Positions 23,560 through 36,109 of a stretch of DNA of 64,000 nucleotides are shown piece by piece (position 1 is the first letter of the stretch; each line of letters begins with the position of its first letter). The notes under the pieces were generated by a model. It had not been told where the DNA came from and did no database searches. It saw nothing but the letters and a program-made list of their open reading frames with translations. A program made the position numbers and the translations under genes. This DNA comes from Cocos nucifera (lineage: Eukaryota; Streptophyta; Magnoliopsida; Arecales; Arecaceae), in contig QRFJ01000365.1 in assembly GCA_006176705.1 (NCBI GenBank), positions 645,131 to 709,130 on the forward strand. Direction: 5' to 3'.

Positions 23560-26500
23560 CATTCAATAATTTTAACAATATGAATCAAATAAACCTAATT
23601 GCTTTCTTATGGTACAAAATCTTTCTTCATTTAAAGGTTTAGTAAAAATATCTGTAATTTGATTTTAGTTGACACAAATTCAAGAGTTATATCATTATTT
23701 TATATATGGTCTCTAATAAAATAATGTTTGACCTCTATATGTTTTATTCTTGAATGTAATATAAGATTTTTTTGTTAAATTTATGGCACTAGTATTGTTA
23801 CATCAAATAGGAATGTTATTACAAGTGATATCATAGTTCTCTTGTTATTGTTTGATCGATAATAGTTAAGTACAATAGCTCCCAGCAGCAATTTTTATCA
23901 TAGATAAGGCTACTAAGTTTTGTTTCTTACTAAACTATGAGATCAAATTTACTCCTAGAAATTGACATGTTCTACTTATACTCTTCTTATCTAAGCAATA
24001 ACCAGCAAAATCAAAATAACTTTATCTAATTAAATCTAATGAAGATTATTTTGAGTGCCATGAGCCTACATCTTGAGTATTTATCAAATACTTAAAGATT
24101 CTTTTAACTACGGCTACATGTGATTATTTAGCTTTGATTGATAACTTGCACATATGCATATACTAAATATTATATTTGATCTACTTGCAGTTAAATAAAG
24201 TAAAGATCTAATCATACCTCGATATAATTTAGGATCTACTACTTTTTCTTTTGGATCTTGGTCAAGCTTATAACTTATGTTTATAGGAATGCCACTTCCT
24301 CTAATATTCTCCATCCCAAATTTTTTTAACAATATTTTCTTGATATATTTACTTTGATTGATGAAGATCCTCTCATATGATTGCTTGATCTAGAGTTTGA
24401 GAAAGAAGTTTAACTCTTCCATCATACTCATTTCGAACTCTTTCTGTATAAGACTAGTAAATTCACTACACAAAATCTCATTAGTAGCTCTGAATATAAT
24501 ATTATCAACATATAGTCGGACAATTAGTAAATCATTTGATTTTCTCTTAATAAACAATGCTTTATCTATATTGCCTCTTTTAAAATCATTATTTAACAAA
24601 AATTTGCTTAACCTATCATACCAAGCTCTAGGGGCATGTTTTAATCTATATAATGCTTTCTTAAGTTTATAAACATGATTAGGCAATTCTTGATCTTCAA
24701 AATATGGAGGTTGTTCTACATAAACTTCCTCCTCAATTAATTCATTTAAGAATACACTTTTTATATCTATTTGATAAAGTTTAAAATTCATAAAATAAGC
24801 AAATGCTAAGAGCAATCTAATAGCTTTAAGTCTAGCTATAGGTGTAAAGGATTCATCAAAATCAATCCCTTCTTTTTTATTATATTTTTATGCAATCAAT
24901 TTAGCCTTGTTTCTAGTTATATTGCCCTTCTTATCAAGTTTATTTCCAAAGATCCATTTAGTACTAATTACTAAAAAGTTTTTAGGTCTTTTAACTAGTT
25001 TTTAAACTTTATTTTTTTCAAATTGGTTTAACTCTTCTTGCATTGCTAATATCCAATTTGAATCTTTTTCAGCTTTAATTATATTCTTAGGTTCTACATC
25101 AGATACAAATGCAAGAGATGATCCAATCTTAACTCCATGAGATGGATCACCTATAATTAATTTCTTAGAATGATTGTGATCATACGTCCATTCCTTTGGT
25201 AGACTAGATGTACCTTACTCTTCTTGGGGTTGTGGCACCTTTTCTTCAACATCTTGATCTTCATCTTCTTTTTTCATTTTTGTAAAAGAGTATTTTCAAG
25301 TGTCATGTTTTTCAACTTCTTTTCAAGATTACCTACAACTACATCATGCTTTTCTTCTCTTACTTTAAGAGAGTTAGTTTTATTAAAGATAACATGCACG
25401 GATTCCTCTATAACTAATGTTCTTTTGTTAAATACTCTATATGCTCTACTATTTGTTAAATAACCTAAGAAAATTCCTTTATCCAATTTTGCATCAAATT
25501 TACCTAGATTATCTTTACCATTTACCAAAATGAAGCATCTATATTCAAAAACTTTGAAATATAAAAAATTAAGTTTTTTCTTTATAAAGTTCACATGGAG
25601 TTTTTTTTCAAAATAGATCTTACTAAGGTTCTATTTAGCACATAGCATGCAGTGTTAATAACTTCTACCTAAAAATATTTTGGAAGGTTACTTTTATAAA
25701 ATATGGTTCGTGCCATTTTAATTAAAATTCTATTCTCTCTTTCTACTATCCTATTTCGTTGGGATGTTTTAGGTACTAAAAAATTATGATTAATTTTATT
25801 TTTAGAATAAAAACTTTCAGACTTTTGATTTTTAAATTCGGTGCTATGATCACTTCTTATATACAAAATATTATATTTTTTTTCTTTTGTTATTTAATTA
25901 AATAGATCAACAAATATATCAAAAGTATTATCTTCATGAGATAAAAACAAAATCCAAGTATATCTTAAAAAATCATCAATTATAACAAAACCATATCTTT
26001 TTCCTCCAAGGCTAGTAGTTGAAATTAGTCCAAACAAATCCATATAAAGTAATTCTAGAGGCCTAGTAGTTAGAAATAATATTCTTGAATTTGAAGAAAG
26101 ATTTTGTTTGTTTACCAAGTTGGCATGCTTTGCAAACTTTGTTCTTTTCAAAATTTATTTTAGGTAAATTTTTTACTAAGTCAAGTTTAACCAATCTAGC
26201 TAATGAGTCCATGTTTGTATGACCTAGTCTATTATGTCAAATTCAACTAGATTTATTTACTTTAGCATTCATAATAATAAGACATTCAATATTTTCATTT
26301 TTGAGTTCATCAAGATCAATAATATAAATATTGCCATATCTTTTTCCTATGAATTTAATGCTATCATCAAATGAACTAGTTACAATGTAATGAGATGATT
26401 TAAATGAAACATTAAAATCTCTATTATATAATTTACTAATGCTAAGTTATGCATTAAACCTTCAACTAACAGAATATTTTCTATACAAGTGGAGGGTGTT

Positions 26501-26600
26501 GTCAAGATGTTACTGAGATCGATAATTTTGCCTTTACCATTATCTTCAAATATTACCACACCTTCATTCTTTGCTTCAAAAGAGATAAATTAAGATCTAT
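23560..26600 (-). pseudogene. G: SIRE-type pol pseudogene
   Basis: Open pieces in order: integrase (TKFAKHANLVNKQN, LLYMDLFGLI, YGFVIIDDFLRYTW at 25894-26151; RSDHSTEFKN and RNRIVERENR at 25669-25866), then the GYLTNSRAYRVFN piece (25274-25594), reverse transcriptase (FLNELIEEEVYVEQPP, LYRLKHAPRAWYDRL; 24390-24815) and GMENIRGSGIPIN (24114-24332). The C-terminal DIFTKPLNEERFCTIRKQL reads near 23580-23660. The catalytic YVDD is YVDN (24501-24512), and stops and shifts separate the pieces. Not functional. Confidence 0.88.
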
Positions 26601-28320
26601 CTCTTGTCATGTGCCTCGAATATTTGCTATCTAGGTACCTATTTCTTTTTGCTCTCATGGATGCGAAGCACACCTATACAAGAAATCAAGTGAATTTAGG
26701 TACCCAAGCTAACTTGGGTCCTTTGGGGTTAGCACAAATGATTCCTTTTAAAATCCAAATTTATTTTATCTTTAGTTTGTTGGTGTTAAAGCTTTTACTT
26801 GCATTTATTGTTTTGTATTCTATAGCTTTATGTCCAATCTTGTTACATTTAAAGCAAGTTATATTCTTACTTTGATTTTGAGATTTTGTAAATACATTCT
26901 TTAGGAGTTTTTATTTTCTTAATGGATTGTATCCTATGCCGGCTTTATTAAAACTATCTTTTGATGATCAATTGACATTTGCAGATTTTTAGAACTTTGC
27001 ATATATCTATCTACTATATATTTTAATCTAGTCACCTTATCTTGTAAGGATTCATTCTTTTCATTTGATTCATCTAGCTTGCTTTATAATTCCTTCACAT
27101 TTTCTTCTACTTTAGCCATATCTTTATTTAAGAATTGATTTTCTTTCTTAAATTCCTTGTTCTTATGAGATAACTTTTTAAATTTACTAATTAGATCATT
27201 AAAAGCATCATATAATTCCTCATAAGTAAAATCTGAAATTGAATTATCATCACATACCTCATCATCAAGTGTTATAAGATAAATATTTGCCTTCTCTTCT
27301 CTTTGACATTCTTCCTTACTTGAAGAAGAATCCTCATCATTGCTCCATGTAGTTTTATATGCTTTCTTCTTTATCATCTTGGAGCTTTTTTTCAATATTG
27401 GGCAATCCATCGGAATATGTCTGGCCTTCTTGCACTTGTAGCAAGAGGTGGTTGCTCTTTCTCTTTTTTCTTCTCTTTTCTCTTTGCTATCTTCTCTATT
27501 GTTATATCTTTTTCTTAATCCAAATTTCTTTCTCCTTCTTATGAACTTTTGAATCTTCTTGCTATCATAACCATCTCCTCATCATCTTTCGATTCTTCGA
27601 AATTGCTTTTTTCTTCATAGACGATAGTGGCTTTAAGGGCTAAGCTTTTCTTTTTCTTCACTTGTTCCTTCTTTTCATGGTTCATAAAAGAACTAATGAG
27701 CTCTTTCAATGCTAACTTATTTAAGTCCTTTGCTTCTTGAATGGTAGTCACTTTTGGCACCTAATTCTTTGGCAAGGATCTAAAAATTTTATGTACAACA
27801 TCACTATTAGTATAGTCGCTTCCAAAACCCTTTAAACCATTCAAGATATCGATGAATCTTATGAATATTTTGGTGATAGTTTCATGTGGTTCCATTTTGA
27901 ATAGCTCATACTTGTGTATCAATATGTTTATCTTAAATTTTTTGACTTGATTAGTACCCTCATGGATGACTTCAAGTCTATCCTAAATTTTTTTGGTAGA
28001 TGAACATGTTGATATCCTATTGAACTCATTTACATCCAAAGTACAATATAGCATATTCATTGCTTTGGCATTAAGTTGAGCTTTCTTTTTGTCATGTTCA
28101 TTCTAATCCTTTTTGGGCTTGGGAATGGACTCATCATCAATTGTAATTATGAGTGTGTGAGGGCCCTTTAATATGACACTCCATATGTCATAGTCTTGTG
28201 GTTAGATAAATATTTTCATTCTTGCTTTCCAATAGATATAATTGGTTTCATTGAAAAGTGGAGGTCAATTGGTTGATTGCCCTTCAACCAATAAAGTCCT
28301 AATTGGGGTTGCCATTGAAT
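26601..28320 (-). pseudogene. G: SIRE-type gag pseudogene
   Basis: From about 28320 the minus strand reads NGTNYIYWKARMKIFI, then DYDIWSVILKGPH, AKAMNMLYCTLD, KMEPHETITK, IQEAKDLNKLALKELISS (27539-27760), the zinc knuckle and a long coiled region (ELYDAFNDLISKFKKL, 27084-27410). Stops interrupt it (for example after KIFI). The order and the length, about 550 residues, fit SIRE gag, which is longer than other Copia gags. The far C-terminal part toward 26600 includes a poorly kept protease neighbourhood. Confidence 0.82.
27402..27443 (-). pseudogene. G: gag zinc knuckle
   Basis: CYKCKKARHIPMDC, a CCHC knuckle with all four metal ligands kept, followed by the acidic and Ser-rich gag tail typical of SIRE (EDSSSSKEE, 27084-27410). 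The usual Gly before His is Arg. Confidence 0.8.
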
Positions 28321-28360
28321 CTTTAGCTCTTTGACCATTAGGTCAATAATTAATATTAAA

Positions 28361-28378
28361 GCACCTACTTTGACATCA
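28361..28378 (-). other. G: degraded primer binding site
   Basis: The minus strand reads TGATGTCAAAGTAGG, two bases after the LTR end. It aligns with TGGTATCAGAGCAGG, the usual tRNA-Met site, with a few changes. Confidence 0.55.
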
Positions 28379-28380
28379 CT

Positions 28381-29978
28381 TGTTATCCAAGGATGGTTAC
28401 CTAAAAGGGAGGATGAATTGGATATTTAAAAATTTAAATTTTAATTATGTTGAATTTTAATGCTATATGCTTAGTGAGATTGAGTGAAACATAAGTATAG
28501 AAAAAGAGCAATAGAAATGAAGCTATACAAATATAAAGACCAAGCTTTTATAGTAGTTCAATATCAAACTTAACACCTACATCTACTTTCCAAGTAAATC
28601 ACTTAGAAATTCAACTATAATCACTTAATTAATTATAGTTCTATTATTTTTTTTTGATTCATAATCCAATCCTATTGGTTTTAACATAGGCTCATCAACT
28701 ATAACATTTATAATGATTATTTTTTTAGACTAACAATCAACCTCAATTGATTTATCCTTGGCTCACCAATCAAACTAATATAATATCCAACTCTAGGCTT
28801 CGACCAACCTAAGTTTCTCATCCCAAGAAATTTAAAAATAAAAGAAATACAATCACAATGAATACAAGATTAAAAAAATATAGAAATGAAAACTCTTTGA
28901 AGACCAAGAGAAAAATTTTTGAGTTGAAAGCTTATTGGCCTAATTCTTCTCCTTCAATGGTTGAGAGGTGTTGGTGGAGCTCTTCAATATTTATGCCTTG
29001 ACTTTTTTCACTTTGAGGATGATTGGAAGGAAAGAATATTCTCTACAAAACTCTTCACTTCACAAAATGGCTCATACAATCAATGAACTGAAGTAGACTT
29101 AAAAGCTCTTCAATAGCAGTTCCAAAAGTTTTTCTTGAAGCTTTTAAATATTTTATATATATTCTAAGGCTTTCCCACCATTCTAAGGTATCGAGAGAGG
29201 CCTCATTTAATGTCCTAGTCATTGAAAATGAAGATCTAGCTATTGAAAAAAAGATGGGATCAAAAAATGCAGATATAAAAGACTAGCCATTATAGTAATT
29301 TAGTCGACTAATTTTTTATGTGTCAACTAATTCCTTCACTTAGTCAACTTAAAATTGCTCTTAGTCGACTAAGTATCAAAGAGCTAAAAAATGATCTTTC
29401 TATCTTTTGATGCTTCTCTATGACTGAATCGACTAACTGAACATCTGAGTCGACTAACTCTCCTATCTTGATTGGCTCAGTTTTGACTTGGTTGGCTAAA
29501 TAGATAAAACTTGAAAAATCTACCTTTCTCTCCTGTTGTTGTCCCCTGAGATTGAGTCAACTAACTTTCTGATTAAGTTGCTAAGTCTATTGGATCCTAA
29601 AATTTATCTTTCTATGCTTTCTATCTTTTGTATCCACTGAGATTAGATCGACTCAATTTCCAACTTGATTAGCTCTATTTGCATGCTAAGCATGCCAAAG
29701 GTTGTTTATCAGCCTTTCTTCTTCAATTTAATTTGTAGACTTGACTTGCCTTCTAAACTTGATTATCCTCACTAACATTCTTTTTAAGGTTTATCTAGTT
29801 TAGATTTTCTTCAGAGACCTCTTGAGTAGCGATACTCTATTTAATTGATAAAAATTACTTAGAATAATGTGAGCACTTAGAATTTAAACTACACATCTAT
29901 AAAAAAAATAATATTAGTAACTTAACAAATCATGCTCAAATACTTTTGTTATCATCAAAATTAATCAAGGGGTCAACA
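28381..29978 (-). repeat. G: 5' LTR, 1598 bp
   Basis: The minus strand starts TGTTGACCCCTTGATTAA and ends ...GGATAACA. A start followed by TTTTGATGATAACAAA is characteristic of SIRE-type LTRs. It contains scattered AGTCGACTAA motifs at 29290-29640. Confidence 0.82.
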
Positions 29979-29984
29979 ATTTTA

Positions 29985-32026
29985 GAGGGTATCCCAATTG
30001 GCATTAGTTCCATTTGGCATTGAATTTGACAACCAGAAGCCTCAAGGGTTCAATACAACTCATAACTGGGTGAAGCAAAGCATCTTTTAGAAATTACCGT
30101 ATTGATCCATCAATTTCATCCATTATAATCTTGACATCATGCATATCGAGAAGAATGTATTTGATAATATTTTCTATACTATTATGGATGTTAAGGATAA
30201 GATAAAGGATAATACCCAGGCTAGAGCAGATATGAAGAATATATGCAAGCATCCTTCATTAGAGCTGGTTGAGGTGTCACCTGGCAAATTTTTGAAGTCA
30301 AAAGCATTGTATACCTTAACAAGGGAGCAATTGAAGGATGTTTGTAAATGGTGTAAAAGTTTTAAATTTTTAGATGGTTATACAAGTACTCTAGCTTAGT
30401 GCATTAATGTCAAAGGTCGCAAATTCTATGGGCTAAAGAGCCATGACTGCTATGTATTCATGCAATTATTACTCCCATTGGCTTGGCATGATTTCCTTTT
30501 CAACTCCATATGGAGTTCTTTGATCAATCTTAGCCTTTTTGTAGAGATATTTATGCTGTCAAACTATCTATTGACCATATCTCTAGTCTTGAGGCTACTA
30601 GTATAGAGATCATATGCAAGTTGGAGAAGATATTCAATCCTAGCTTCTTTGACTCCATAGAACATCTTATGATTCATCTGGTGTATGAAACTAGGATGGA
30701 GGGTCTAGTGTAGTATAGGTGGATGTATCCATTTGAAAGATACATGCACAGTCTCAAGAAAAAAGTAAAAATTAAGGCTCGAGTCAAAGGTTCTATTATA
30801 GAGGCTTACATAATAGAAGAGATTTTAAATTTCAGCCGACACTATTTTAATCATAGTATGCAGACCAAGCTAACTTAAGTGGATCGAAATGATGATGGTA
30901 GTGCTGAGAAATCATAGCTGGAGATCTCAATATTTGCCTATCCTACTTAAGAATTTGTGCTCGAGGTTTGCTGGATTTTCTCCGATGTTGAACTTCAACA
31001 GGTAGAGATGTATATTTTGCTAAATGTACGGAGGTCGATCCATATGTCTTGTAAGTGTCCATCATAATCTCAACTCTTTAATTACTTATTTTACTATATT
31101 TATCTTATGCATATTTAGGCAAAATGATGAGATGTTGAAAGAAAAAAATTTGAGCATAAGTGATAAAGAAATATCAACACAATGCTCAGAGAACTTTGCA
31201 TATTGGTTCCATCAATTGGTAAGCATCCATTATCATTTTATATATTTTAATTTTCTCTAATTTATTTTTTTATAATATGCAGATCATTTAAGGGAGTGAG
31301 TCCATACCAAGGAAGCTGAGACCAAGAGGTTACAAGTCTAAAAAATATGTAACATGCTATAATAACTATAACAAAAATGGTTTCAAATTTCATACCCAAC
31401 AATATGAAAATTATAAAAGCACAATGCATCGTGGTATGTGTATAAAAGGCAGCTAGTGAAAAGATAAGGTGGAGAGTGACTATTATGGAATCCTCGAAGA
31501 AGTGATTAAGATGAGCTATATTGGAGGTAATAGTGTCATTCTATTTAAGTGCCAATAGTTCGATACCAATAATGGTATGAAGGTTGATCCATGGCATGGG
31601 CTTATTGAAATCAAATATGGATCAAAAGCTTATGTAAGCAAGCCATTTGTCCTAGCTACACAAGCTACTCAAGTGTATTACACTTCTTTTCCATCAAGAA
31701 AAAGAGGAAGAAAAGATTGATGGGCTGCATGCAAAATTAAGTCTCGAGCCATTCATTACGTGCTTGAAAAATAGAAAAGCCCTAATATCAGAATGCTTTC
31801 AAGATGATGAGATAGTAAGAGTTCATCAATCCTTCGATGATGTGGAATTGGATGCTCTAAGAATTCTCCTACGTGAAGATGGCTAACATGAGGAGGTAGA
31901 TCCAGTTGAGATTATTTTAAAGGAAAATCCTCTCCAAGAAGAGGAAGAAGAAGAGAAAGAGATGGACGAAGAAGAATCGAAAGAAGATTCTGAAGGATTC
32001 CAAACATATGAAAAGACCGATGTATA
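29985..32026 (+). pseudogene. TNP2-like CACTA transposase (C-terminal part)
   Basis: Reads YNLDIMHIEKNVFDNI near 30120, typical of the end of the Transposase_21 domain, then KFYGLKSHDCYVFMQLLLP (30420-30480), typical of DUF4218, then DYYGILEEVIKMSYIGG and KYGSKAYVSKPFVLATQA (31470-31670), typical of DUF4216, and an acidic tail (EEEEEEKEMDEEESKED, near 31950). GT-AG introns are visible at about 31049-31119 and 31217-31283. The N-terminal half is missing because G sits at 29978. Stops after STLA (30399) and elsewhere make it a pseudogene. Confidence 0.87.
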
Positions 32027-32156
32027 GTGCTAAGTATATAATTCTTGGATCACTTTAATTACTTGTCTTGCATCATTTTAAATCTTGTATTACCATCCAT
32101 AATTATATAATTAATTTGGTGAATCTATTTATTTTTATTTTTAGAGAGCATATAAC

Positions 32157-33760
32157 ATGTCTTCTAGAGGCCGGAGCTGCGCTGGCCAAGGATAGAGCTC
32201 TTGAGGAGAGAGCGATCACGCAGTCAGCTCTTATGATTCTGTACTTCTCACACTGGATGGTAAGCTCTAACACTTTATATATTTTAATTTATGTTATTTT
32301 ATCATTTGTTAACTAATATAAGATTTTTTATATTAGATTTTTTGTTCTCAGGTTTGGAGGACAAGGGGTTTCCAGTGACCCCATGGTCGCATGCAGCAGT
32401 GACCATCGGCTCTCAAGCACAATGATGTGGTTGAGACCCACCTAGCTCATGACACCTTCAACTCGACCAGAGGATAGACAGATCATCCATATCCAGAGCC
32501 ACTCATAAGTACTACATACTTGATTAATATGTTTAGTATTTAGTAATTTTAGAGTTAACATTTATTCTTCGAAATCAATTTTGTAGTACATTTAGAGAGC
32601 CTTCAACATTTCACGTCGTTATTGAGATCATACGTCGATTGATGCCGGGACTGATGAATGATTTCTTGAGTTGGTAGTTGGGATCTCATGATGCAGCCTA
32701 AAAAATATTTTTGGTAAGTCAAAACTAGTTTAATTTTTAAATTCTTGATACATTGGTATTTTAATTACATATTAATACATGCTTGCTTCTACCTCGCAAG
32801 AGTACTATTGGTTTGAGATGCCCTAAGATGAGAAGGCTGGCTGTTAGACCTTCGAGGAGGTGGCCACATGGAAGCTCCAAGATAGCCTCTACAGCCTCAG
32901 ATAGTCTGCCATCCAGCGCTCCAATTCCTAGTCACCATTAGATTGGAGGTCATTTAAGCATCACTTGGATGTAGGTAGATATATGGTAGGCCCTCTATGA
33001 CTAGTGGAGCAGCGCGGAGTACTTCGGTAGATAGCAGAGGGCTTGACAGAATCAGATTGCCCAACAAGATTCGATCAGGCATATGGGCGGCTCAGTCGGC
33101 ACCCATGTTATGGCCGACAAATTGATAAGAAATCAATACCAAAACTCTTCACTAGAACTATAAAAGCTCTTATATACATATTTTAATTAATTTAATTTTA
33201 TTATTTAATTATTATAGATATGATAGTTGATCGTCCATCAGGCCAGCTGTAGTTGTGATGGGCCACACACTAGTCTCGGAGGACTGGTGATTGTTTAGAT
33301 TCTATATCATGATAGATCATAGTAAGAACTTCAAACTTTATTTACTAATTAAGTTATTACAGGATCTGATTTTTATATCAGAACTAATATATTTCTAAAC
33401 TGTGTAGATGCATTACGTGACATATGATGCTGAGAGATACGGTGACCCATCTTCTCAGCCCCCCCTAACCTTTAGGAATGGCTTAACGCCATCGAGGGGG
33501 TGAGTAGGAGCCAAGTCATAGGATTCAACCACAACCTTCGACATTCTACTGCCTCGATATCCTTTGGCATCCTCATCGATCTTAACATTCTAGACCTGGA
33601 GTGATGTGCACATGGAGGAGCTCGGTGCAAAGGCTTTTGAATTAGTAACCTTGGAGCCTCCTGGATGCCACCTGTAATACGATCGTGGAGCTTCTTCGGA
33701 ACCTCGCAATCAGCTGGGCTCATTATCCCAGCCATCATATTAGATAATTATATTACTAAA
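32157..33760 (+). pseudogene. Decayed second CACTA gene, weakly recognised
   Basis: Starts with an ATG followed by SSRGRSCAGQG and a stop. Later pieces include GLEDKGFPVTPWSHAAV (32350-32400), TRPEDRQIIHIQ, FEEVATWKLQDS (near 32850) and MHYVTYDAERYGDPSSQPP (near 33410). Possible splice sites flank several pieces (GTAAGC at 32261, CTCAG at 32350). In plant CACTA elements a Transposase_24-type gene often follows TNP2; position and start would fit, but I cannot identify a domain with confidence. The ORF on the opposite strand at 33472-33738 is taken as a shadow. Confidence 0.4.
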
Positions 33761-33934
33761 TCCTTTTATCTATTTTAGCTTTTCATATTTAAAAGCTTCA
33801 TATATTTATGTTTGAGTCTGAACAGGGGATTTAGGGGCTAAAAATTCAATCTAACCATCTAATCGATGGATCCGAGGTGTCTAAAGCTCCGTATCATTAA
33901 ATAAAATGTGTAAGAACAATACTACTACGTCAGT

Positions 33935-34295
33935 GTATACTATTGAAGTAGTTTTAAAAATCACTATCATAGAATTTAAGACAGTGGTTATAAATAAGCG
34001 CTACTATAGATCAGACCTATGACAGTATTATACAAAATCACTATCATAGATAGATTTATACCAGTGGCTACATAAAATCGCTGCTATAGGTAAAATCTAT
34101 AGCTACAGTTTGCTATAATCGCTGCTTTAGATCCAATCTATAGCAGCGATTATCATTAATCACTGTCAAAGATTTGATATATTGCAGCGGCTAGTCAACC
34201 GCCGCTATATGCTCAGACCTATGGTAGTGGTTATACAGAACTACTACTATAGATTGGACCTATAGCAATGGTTATATATAACCACTACTACAGAT
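33935..34295. repeat. Subterminal-type repeats, CTATAGCAGCGATT family (left cluster)
   Basis: About nine degenerate copies of a unit in which CTATAGCAGCGGTT alternates with its reverse complement, giving local hairpins. They match the clusters at 35290-35445 and 38690-38970. Such dense subterminal repeats are the known binding sites of the CACTA accessory protein. Confidence 0.75.
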
Positions 34296-35289
34296 GTAAA
34301 TATGAATTTTTCATATTTTTTTCTAAAAATAGTATAATTTTAAAATTTAAAGTCCATCTTCACTATTCATTATCTAAATAATTATTGTTAGAATGTCATT
34401 ATAAAAGACTGCCTTGATCTGATAGCTCTAGCTATGTCAATCAATAAAATTTAATTTTGATGGCCACGAATGATGACATAATGATATGATAGATAAATAT
34501 CATCGATTGATTCAAAAACTTGCAATGATGATCTTTATGATATTTGTAGCATACTATCAAAATCTCATTTTAATCAGACATCATTATCATGGTCAATGTA
34601 GCATGGAATGATTTCGGATGTTAAATGAAAAATGATGATCAAAAGGCCAAACTGTGCCCGATTGTGAGGTAATTTTTTAGACAAATGATCTTAGATGCTA
34701 CTTTGATCATTTGTACGGTGGTGAAAATTTAAACCGCATATATATAAATGATCCAGAACTATATGTCTCATGGTACTTGTTCTTAAAGGCCTTAATAATT
34801 ATGCTCGTGATTTTATAAGATATGTTTAACGTGGATAGTTCATATAGACATGATTTGAATTTTATGACCACTACCATACAAATAATTAAATTAGTAGGAA
34901 AGATTAATTATCTAAAAAATCATCTATTAATCAAATACTATTTGGCCTTTTGATCACACATTTTTTATTTAATGATCGAAATCATGTAGTGCTAGATTGA
35001 CCATAATAATGATGTCTGATTAAAGTGAGATTTTGATAGTATGCTACAAATGTTATCGAGATCATCATTATAAATTTTTGGATCAATTGATGGTCTTTAT
35101 CTATCAGATCATCATGCGGTCGTTCATGGTCGTCGAAATCAAATTTTATCGATCGATATAGCTAAGGCTATCAAATTATGGTGGTATTTTGTGATGACAT
35201 TCTAATGATAATTATCTAGATAATAAATGATGAAGATGGGCTTTAAATTTTAGAATTATACTATATTCAAAAAAAATATGAAAAATTCA

Positions 35290-35445
35290 TATTTGTATCT
35301 ATAGCAATAGTTGGCAAAAATTGCTGCTATAGGTTTTATTGCAGCGGTTGATAATCGCTACTATAAAACCTAGAGCAGTGGTTTAAACTAACAGCTGCTA
35401 TAGACCTATGGTAGTAGTTTCTAAAACTGTTGCCATAAATCTATC
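35290..35445. repeat. Subterminal-type repeats (middle cluster)
   Basis: Four to five units of the same CTATAGCAGCGGTT family. It forms the outer part of the right arm of the inverted repeat, and lies directly before the GC-rich block. Confidence 0.75.
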
Positions 35446-35481
35446 ATAAAATTTTCACCGCACGTCGATTTTTTCATCTTC

Positions 35482-35587
35482 TTGGCTTCCACTCTCTCTC
35501 CTCTCTACTCGAGCCCTAGATACCCTCCCCACCATCGACCTGTCCCTCCATCAGCCTACCCATCGCTGACCGCCTCCCTACCTGCCT

Positions 35588-35630
<43 letters not shown>

Positions 35631-36066
35631 TCTTGCCTTGGCTACCCATGCCCTAGCTACCACCCTACGCCAGCCCGCCCACCCCCGCTCCCTCCCTTAG
35701 CCCCACCATCGGCTCCAGCTCCCTCGGCCCCTCCCTCGGCTCCCATCGACTTTGGCTACCTCCTTCCCTTAGCCCCATGCTATCTCCCTCCCTCCGCCCT
35801 TGGCCACTCCCTCAGCTCTACCGCCCCCTTTCCTCTAGCACCACCGCAGGCCCTGCCTCCCTTGGTCCCGACCCTATGCCCTGCCTCATCGCAGGCCTGC
35901 CCCACCGCCAGCCTGCCCTTCCACCGACCCCCTTTGGCCTTGCCTCCCTCGGCCCTGGCCCTGCGCCCCTCCCTGCCACCCACTTTGGCCACACCCCACC
36001 GCTGGCCCGCCCCATTGCTAGGCCCCTTTGGCCCTACGCCCTATCCCACCATCGGTATCCTTTGGC
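35482..36066 (+). other. GC- and C-rich block with (CT)n microsatellite
   Basis: A cytosine-rich stretch in an AT-rich region, with CT repeats at 35598-35622. An open frame at 35777-36109 gives a Pro/Leu/Ala-rich, low-complexity product; other frames on both strands are also open. It could be the leader and first exon of the gene that follows, since an acceptor (TTGCAG, near 36775) precedes that gene's ATG. I do not call a protein. Confidence 0.45.
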
Positions 36067-36109
36067 CTCATTATTTTTATTAATTTATTTATTAATTTAT
36101 ATATTTTAA

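Larger units (their letters stand above)
23545..29978 (-). mobile_element. Element G: SIRE/Maximus-like Copia retrotransposon, 3' LTR not visible
   Basis: Minus strand: 5' LTR (28381-29978), a decayed primer site, gag, protease region, integrase, reverse transcriptase, RNase H. The coding end stops close to 23560, where E begins, so E probably inserted just after pol and the 3' LTR lies out of view. Reverse transcriptase and gag have clear SIRE features. The 5' LTR abuts CACTA transposase sequence at 29979, so G inserted into CACTA DNA. Confidence 0.85.
33930..35445. repeat. Large inverted repeat (foldback-like), about 1.5 kb
   Basis: The block at 34300-34680 is the reverse complement of about 34930-35290 with moderate divergence; shared landmarks include TATGAATTTTTCATATT, GTAGCATACTATCAAAATCTC and GATCAAAAGGCCAAA. 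Outside each arm lie 150 to 350 bases of short hairpin units of the CTATAGCAGCGGTT type. The central 250 bases are unpaired and non-coding. It could be a non-autonomous foldback or CACTA-derived element, or two abutting CACTA ends. Confidence 0.75.

Noticed and set aside
33472..33738. Minus-strand ORF of 88 residues
   Set aside because: It overlaps degenerate plus-strand CACTA gene pieces and shows no family motif.
35780..36083. Overlapping Gly/Arg- and Pro-rich ORFs on both strands
   Set aside because: All frames are open because of the C-rich composition.
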